Assembly (NCBI GenBank): GCA_031256525.1
Contig: JAIRQK010000112.1
Coordinates: 1 to 19,527 of the forward strand
Source of the DNA: Campylobacteraceae bacterium
GTDB lineage: Bacteria > Campylobacterota > Campylobacteria > Campylobacterales > Campylobacteraceae
Direction: 5' to 3'
DNA: 19,527 nucleotides
The translations under genes and the position numbers were made by a program. Below the pieces are notes generated by a model. The model was not told the DNA's origin. It searched no databases and was given only the letters and a program-made list of their open reading frames with translations. Every line of letters starts with the position of its first letter. The first letter of the stretch is position 1. Below, one piece after another: positions 15,634 through 19,527 of this stretch.

Positions 15634-16668
15634 ATGTATGATATTGCCATTATTGGTTTAGGTCCTGCTGGTGCTACGTTAGCAAGGCTGTTGGATAAGA
15701 AATATAAAGTTATTGCCATAGATAAAAAAAACGAAAAAATGGGGAAATGTTGCGGAGGACTTTTATCGCCAGACGCACAGAAAATACTCGCACAGTTTGA
15801 TATTTGCTTGCCAAAAGAGGTGTTGGTTGATCCTCAAATATTTTCCGTGAAAACAATCGACCTTGACAACTCCATAGTAAGGCACTATCAAAGATTTTAT
15901 CTAAATATGAATAGAGCAAAGTTTGACAACTTTTTAGTTTCACTAATCCCGAGTAATGTAGAGATATGTAGTGATAGCACATGTAGCAAAATAGAGATGG
16001 AAAATGGGATATATAGTTTCACATTTAAGTCAAAAGGTGTAGAAAGAACGGAAAAAGTAAGATTGATAATAGGTGCAGATGGTGCAAGCTCGATGGTTAG
16101 GAAGACATTTTACAAAGAGAAAAAAATAGATAGGTATGTATCTATCCAAGAATGGTATAAAGACAAAACAAATCCCCCACACTATTCGTGCATTTTTGAT
16201 AAGGAGATAACTGATTCTTACTGTTGGACAATATCAAAAGATGGTTATTTAATTATCGGCGGGGCTTTTCCAAAAAGAGATAGCAAAAAGAGATTTGAAA
16301 TTTTAAAAGAAAAAGTAAAAAATAGTGGTGTATCATTTGGCGAATTGGTGAAACAAGAGAGTTGTCTTGTAAGTATTAATAGAGGACTTTTCAGTACATG
16401 TAGTGGTAAAAATGGAGTTTATTTGATAGGAGAAGCCGCAGGTATGATAAGCCCAAGCTCTTTAGAGGGGATTAGCTACTCTATGGAAAGTGCAAAAATA
16501 TTAGCAGATATAATAAACAGCGGTTGTAATAGTATTGAAAATAAGTATCGTTTTATGACACTTGGTATTAGAATTCGCTTAATATTAAAAATACTTAAAA
16601 TGCCATTTATGTACAATAAATATATACGAAAACTAATTATGAAATGCGGCATAGGGGCTGTAAGATAG
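15634..16668 (+). CDS. FAD-dependent oxidoreductase, geranylgeranyl-reductase-like
   Basis: The 344-residue flavoprotein begins with the Rossmann motif IIGLGPAGATLARLL (GxGxxG at residues 8-13) with Asp30 (VIAIDKK) to hold the FAD ribose. GKCCGGLLSPDAQ follows at about residues 37-49. A second FAD segment RLIIGADGASSMVR lies mid-protein, and the C-terminal LIGEAAGMISPSSLEGISYS is the variant GD motif of the halogenase/geranylgeranyl-reductase group. The substrate is unknown; double-bond reduction or hydroxylation of a small molecule is typical. I recall close matches in Firmicutes. The ATG at 15634 has only a weak GGA upstream, whereas AGGAG leads a nearby out-of-frame ATG at 15618 (see findings). 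Confidence 0.9.
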   Translation: MYDIAIIGLGPAGATLARLLDKKYKVIAIDKKNEKMGKCCGGLLSPDAQKILAQFDICLPKEVLVDPQIFSVKTIDLDNSIVRHYQRFYLNMNRAKFDNFLVSLIPSNVEICSDSTCSKIEMENGIYSFTFKSKGVERTEKVRLIIGADGASSMVRKTFYKEKKIDRYVSIQEWYKDKTNPPHYSCIFDKEITDSYCWTISKDGYLIIGGAFPKRDSKKRFEILKEKVKNSGVSFGELVKQESCLVSINRGLFSTCSGKNGVYLIGEAAGMISPSSLEGISYSMESAKILADIINSGCNSIENKYRFMTLGIRIRLILKILKMPFMYNKYIRKLIMKCGIGAVR

Positions 16669-16770
16669 ATAATTGCTTATTGTGTTTATAAATGTTTATT
16701 TAGAGCATTAAGTTATATTTTGCGATGTTAAATTGTGTTCATTATGACAAATTAACAAAATTATAAAATT

Positions 16771-16780
16771 AGGAAGGTGG
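16771..16780 (+). promoter_or_regulatory. Purine-rich ribosome binding site of the 335-residue gene
   Basis: AGGAAGGTGG ends ten bases before the ATG at 16791, a rather long spacing but a very strong match, and it fixes the start. TATAAA at 16762-16767 just upstream is too close to be its promoter. Confidence 0.55.
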
Positions 16781-16790
16781 TACATCAATT

Positions 16791-17798
16791 ATGGAAAATT
16801 TACGAGGATTATTTAATAATATTTTACCTCAAGAATCAAATGATAGTGAAAAAATAATGTCTGTTACATTATTAAAATCTAAATGTGTTAGTTTTGATTT
16901 GATTTTTAATGATGATTTTTACAATAAGCAAATAAAACAGCGTGTTAAAGAAATTGAGCGTGAATATACAAATTATTCTGATAGAAAAATGATTTACTAT
17001 ATTTGCATAAGAAATAAAACAGAAATAAAATGCATCACAAGAAGCAACGAATTAATAATAAGTATCTATAAGAACGAAAATAGCATAGCAAAGAAAATAA
17101 AAATCAAATTGGAGAGTATAGTTAAATCTTTTGGATTGAGTGATGATGTCGAAATTGCTTCATTTGACCAAGATAAAATTTTTTTAGTGGGAAAAACGAA
17201 TAATATTTTGTATCTTTGTGATATTATTGATACACTCAATATAGAGACTTATTTTTATTCAAAAATAGTTTATGTTGGATTGACAGACTTTCCGCTAGAT
17301 AGACCTTTTGATAAACCTCACAAGGGCATAATGAGAGCAATTTATAATTATAAAAACAAAGGAAATGATATTTTTATATATTATAATCTTTTTCATATTC
17401 GTTATACTTTTTCTGAAAACGAAAATATCAATTTCATTATAAGCAATTCCCTTGTTGAAATTCTTGACAAAAACAAAGAAGCAAGCCTTGTTGAAAAATC
17501 ATTAATTAAATATTTTCTTCCTGAAAACTATAGCAATAATTATAAACGTGAAATTAGTGAACTAAAGAATATTTTACAGTGTTTAAAAAGAGAACATAAT
17601 ATTAAACAAATATATTTCAAACTCGCTTTTGATAAAGAGTATCACTTTTATAAATTTTATTCTGATCTCAGAAAAGCAAGAAATGAACACAGCTTCATTG
17701 TTGATAGCGAGAATGCTAATATAGCTGAATCTTCAAACACCAAAAATTGCTTAACAGACCATATACGTACACTATTAAAGTGGCTTAGGCTTGATTAG
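16791..17798 (+). CDS. Unknown 335-residue protein with a possible GIY-YIG-like segment
   Basis: I do not recognise the family. The protein is cytosolic, lysine- and isoleucine-rich, and has no signal peptide. Residues 1-140 look like an alpha-beta domain. Residues 158-250 contain KIVYVGLTDFPLDRP (YVGLT 161-165, Arg171), His177, and SLVEKSLIKYFLPENY with Glu235 and a downstream Tyr. YxGxT, Arg and a glutamate in an EK(A/S)LI-YF-P helix are what remains recognisable of divergent GIY-YIG nucleases, but the first GIY strand is not visible. The C-terminus is helical. It has its own strong ribosome binding site and closes the accessory block; the next gene is convergent. Confidence 0.75.
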   Translation: MENLRGLFNNILPQESNDSEKIMSVTLLKSKCVSFDLIFNDDFYNKQIKQRVKEIEREYTNYSDRKMIYYICIRNKTEIKCITRSNELIISIYKNENSIAKKIKIKLESIVKSFGLSDDVEIASFDQDKIFLVGKTNNILYLCDIIDTLNIETYFYSKIVYVGLTDFPLDRPFDKPHKGIMRAIYNYKNKGNDIFIYYNLFHIRYTFSENENINFIISNSLVEILDKNKEASLVEKSLIKYFLPENYSNNYKREISELKNILQCLKREHNIKQIYFKLAFDKEYHFYKFYSDLRKARNEHSFIVDSENANIAESSNTKNCLTDHIRTLLKWLRLD

Positions 17799-17847
17799 GG
17801 TTTGTGTTATTGTATTTTTGTTTATAAAAATAGTTAAATACAGAGAA

Positions 17848-17863
17848 TGTTTAGCGTTAAACA
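17848..17863 (-). terminator. Small hairpin at the end of the LRR gene
   Basis: TGTTTA/TAAACA with a 4-base loop overlaps the stop codon at 17857. There is no T run directly after it on either strand, so termination is doubtful. Confidence 0.25.
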
Positions 17864-18285
17864 CTCCCCTCAGAAATTTCGCGAGAAAACTTATTAATCT
17901 TTTTTGCCCACTCCTTTTGTTCGCTTGAAAACTCAATGTTTGGATTGTCATCAGCACAAAACTCATCAAGACTTAATTTTGTTATCTCATCTGGAACGCG
18001 TGATATATTATTGTCACTTATATTTAAAATTTTTAAATTTTTAAGGTTAAAAAGCTCTACTGGAAGCTCTTTGATATTCATATTTTGAATATCAAGCTCT
18101 TTGATTTTTAAAAGATACTCTTTGTTATGTCTTGGAAGTTTTTTGTGAGAAATATTGTTTTCATCAGCCCATTTCCAAAGCCTTCCAGCCCAGTCATTCA
18201 GATCATAAGTCCTATAAGCACTCACCTTAAATACAAAATACAAACTTGCAACAATAGCTACCAACCATAAAAGATAAACCAACAT
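17857..18285 (-). CDS. Membrane-anchored leucine-rich-repeat protein
   Basis: The ATG at 18285 is preferred: GGAG lies ten bases upstream, and the product then starts directly with a membrane segment (LVYLLWLVAIVASLYFVF). The frame is open 24 codons further, with other ATGs lacking a binding site. The 142-residue product has an N-terminal anchor, a short tryptophan-rich stretch (DWAGRLWKWADEN) and two to three leucine-rich repeats from about residue 62: IKELDIQNMNIKELP, LKILNISDNNISRVP and a degenerate third. LRRs bind proteins, so a membrane-tethered interaction role is possible. It is short for this class. The function is unknown. Confidence 0.75.
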   Translation of the reverse strand: MLVYLLWLVAIVASLYFVFKVSAYRTYDLNDWAGRLWKWADENNISHKKLPRHNKEYLLKIKELDIQNMNIKELPVELFNLKNLKILNISDNNISRVPDEITKLSLDEFCADDNPNIEFSSEQKEWAKKINKFSREISEGSV

Positions 18286-18467
18286 ATTAGACGATCTCCA
18301 TAAATTAATTTTCATTGATATTTTATAATTTAAATTATACCAATATTTATAAAACAATTGCTTAAACTCTATTTTAACAACTTTTTAGTAAAATTAGCGT
18401 CCTCATTATGAAAATACAGACATTTTTTTATGATTTTGGGGTTATTTTTAATATTGCAAGGATTTTT

Positions 18468-18803
18468 ATGAGCAATTTTCTTTTAATAGTACAATTTGTT
18501 TTAGTGGTTATTATAACAATTTCGGTTTTACTTCAGAAAAGTTCGTCAATCGGACTTGGTGCATATAGTGGAAGCAATGAATCTCTTTTTGGAGCAAAAG
18601 GACCTGCTGGATTTTTAGCGAAATTTACTTTTGTTGTTGGGTTTCTTTTTGTTGTTAATACATTGGCTCTTGGATATATCTACAATAAACAAACATCACA
18701 ATCTATAGCTGATAGAATTCCTGCAAGTACCGTAAATAGCACAACTACTACGCCATCAGTGCCACTTGCACCAACTACAGAAGATAGTCCTACTGCACCA
18801 TAA
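18468..18803 (+). CDS. secG: Preprotein translocase subunit SecG
   Basis: SecG is the small helper subunit of the SecYEG channel in the inner membrane. With the ATG at 18468 (AAGGA five bases upstream at 18458-18462) the product has 111 residues. It shows the two membrane helices of SecG (FLLIVQFVLVVIITISVLL and FLAKFTFVVGFLFVVNTLAL) and the glycine-rich GLGAYSGSNESLFGAKGP loop between them. The C-terminus is a threonine/proline-rich tail, commonly long in this phylum. The frame is open 20 codons upstream without a binding site. A deacetylase gene follows after 13 bases. Confidence 0.95.
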   Translation: MSNFLLIVQFVLVVIITISVLLQKSSSIGLGAYSGSNESLFGAKGPAGFLAKFTFVVGFLFVVNTLALGYIYNKQTSQSIADRIPASTVNSTTTTPSVPLAPTTEDSPTAP

Positions 18804-18816
18804 ATAAAATTAAGCA

Positions 18817-19515
18817 ATGAGATATCTGTTTTTATTGTGTATCAGCTTTTGTTATCTACTTGCTGATGCACACATCTTGCTATATCATAGGTTTAACGAT
18901 GATAGATATCCAAGTACGAGTATATCAAACGAAGAGTTAAGAGAGCAATTTACCTTTTTAAAAAATAATAACTATACAGTTGTTGAACTTGATAAAATCA
19001 TAGAAAAACTTGAGAAAAAAGAGGCTATCCCTGATAAATGGGTTGCTATTACGATTGATGATAACTATAAAAGTTTTTACGATAATGGATATAAAATTTT
19101 CAAAGAGTTTAATTATCCATTTACGATATTTGTTTATGTTGAAGCAACCAATGGTAAATATTCTGATTTTATGTCATGGGGAAAGCTTAAAGAAGTAAGC
19201 GGTTTCGGACAAATAGAGTATCACTCATACGCTCATTTATCAATGGTAAAAGCGGATAAAGATAAGTTAAAAAAAGATTTTGAAAAGGGCTTAAAATTAT
19301 TTGAAGAGAATTTGGGCTATAAGCCAAAATATTTCTCTTATCCATACGGCGAAATGAATGAGTATTCCAAAGAGCTGATAAAAGAGTATAATTTCAGAGC
19401 GATTTTCAATCAAAACAATAATGGTGCAGTGAGTGAAAAAAGTGATATATTTAATATAGACCGATTAGTAACTACGAAAACGGCGACTTTAAAAAGTTTG
19501 TTGAAACAGAGATAA
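18817..19515 (+). CDS. Secreted polysaccharide deacetylase (CE4 family)
   Basis: The 232-residue protein starts with a signal peptide (RYLFLLCISFCYLLADA), so it is periplasmic or exported. The NodB-type core is visible: AITIDDNYKSFY (Asp81 as probable base, Asp82 as metal ligand), FMSWGKLKEVSGFGQIEYHSYAH with the metal histidines His136 and His140, and YFSYPYGEMN. LLYHRFNDDRYPSTSIS near the N-terminus is typical of the subgroup that includes IcaB/PgaB-like enzymes. It should remove acetyl groups from an N-acetylated glycan; the substrate cannot be inferred. It is 13 bases after secG with no good Shine-Dalgarno sequence, so it is likely in the same transcript. Confidence 0.92.
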   Translation: MRYLFLLCISFCYLLADAHILLYHRFNDDRYPSTSISNEELREQFTFLKNNNYTVVELDKIIEKLEKKEAIPDKWVAITIDDNYKSFYDNGYKIFKEFNYPFTIFVYVEATNGKYSDFMSWGKLKEVSGFGQIEYHSYAHLSMVKADKDKLKKDFEKGLKLFEENLGYKPKYFSYPYGEMNEYSKELIKEYNFRAIFNQNNNGAVSEKSDIFNIDRLVTTKTATLKSLLKQR

Positions 19516-19527
19516 TTGCATGTAGAT

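Noticed and set aside
1..19527. CRISPR arrays, tRNA or rRNA genes, insertion sequences
   Set aside because: I saw no regularly spaced repeats, no cloverleaf or rRNA sequence and no recognisable transposase.

Overview
The window is AT-rich chromosomal DNA from a member of the Campylobacterota (Epsilonproteobacteria). The clearest sign is the frdC-frdA-frdB gene order on the minus strand. The FAD-linking histidine, active-site arginine and iron-sulfur cysteines of FrdA and FrdB fall at the same residue numbers I know from Wolinella succinogenes fumarate reductase. Other core genes fit: lgt, an M23 peptidase, moaC and secG. I cannot name the genus.

Layout. Positions 1-5,100 (mostly minus strand) hold a small lipoprotein gene, then the frd operon, which ends in a translationally coupled but frameshifted small lipoprotein gene and a strong terminator, then a DUF4410-like lipoprotein gene. 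Positions 5,150-7,000 (minus) hold lgt and a secreted M23 peptidase. Positions 7,000-9,060 hold a LUD-domain gene converging with an AEC-family permease gene, then a small membrane protein gene. Positions 9,150-11,110 (plus) form a tight operon: moaC, a DUF493 gene and a 408-residue helical protein gene. Positions 11,150-17,800 (plus) are an accessory block. It holds a SUKH/SMI1-KNR4 immunity-type gene, a cysteine-motif protein, a frameshifted SRPBCC gene, an all-helical repeat-like protein, a stand-alone tenA, a gene broken by three single-base deletions, an FAD-dependent oxidoreductase and an unknown 335-residue protein. Positions 17,857-19,515 return to smaller genes: a membrane-anchored leucine-rich-repeat protein (minus), secG and a polysaccharide deacetylase (plus).

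How the parts work together. FrdCAB is a complete membrane-bound menaquinol:fumarate reductase. Lgt attaches lipid to lipoproteins, and several small lipoproteins are encoded nearby. TenA salvages the thiamin pyrimidine. Several proteins of the accessory block resemble, from memory, Firmicutes proteins, and the block carries at least two decayed genes. It looks like acquired and partly eroding cargo, with immunity-type genes but no visible toxin.

The most interesting signal is the tenA leader. A textbook promoter (TTGACA, 17 bases, TAATAT) should start transcription directly at a 44-base extended hairpin with two conserved-looking interruptions, followed by six T residues and then the tenA ribosome binding site. 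This is the architecture of a compact terminator-embedded riboswitch. Given the gene, a thiamin-pyrimidine (HMP or HMP-PP) sensor is the leading hypothesis, but I could not compare it with a covariance model.
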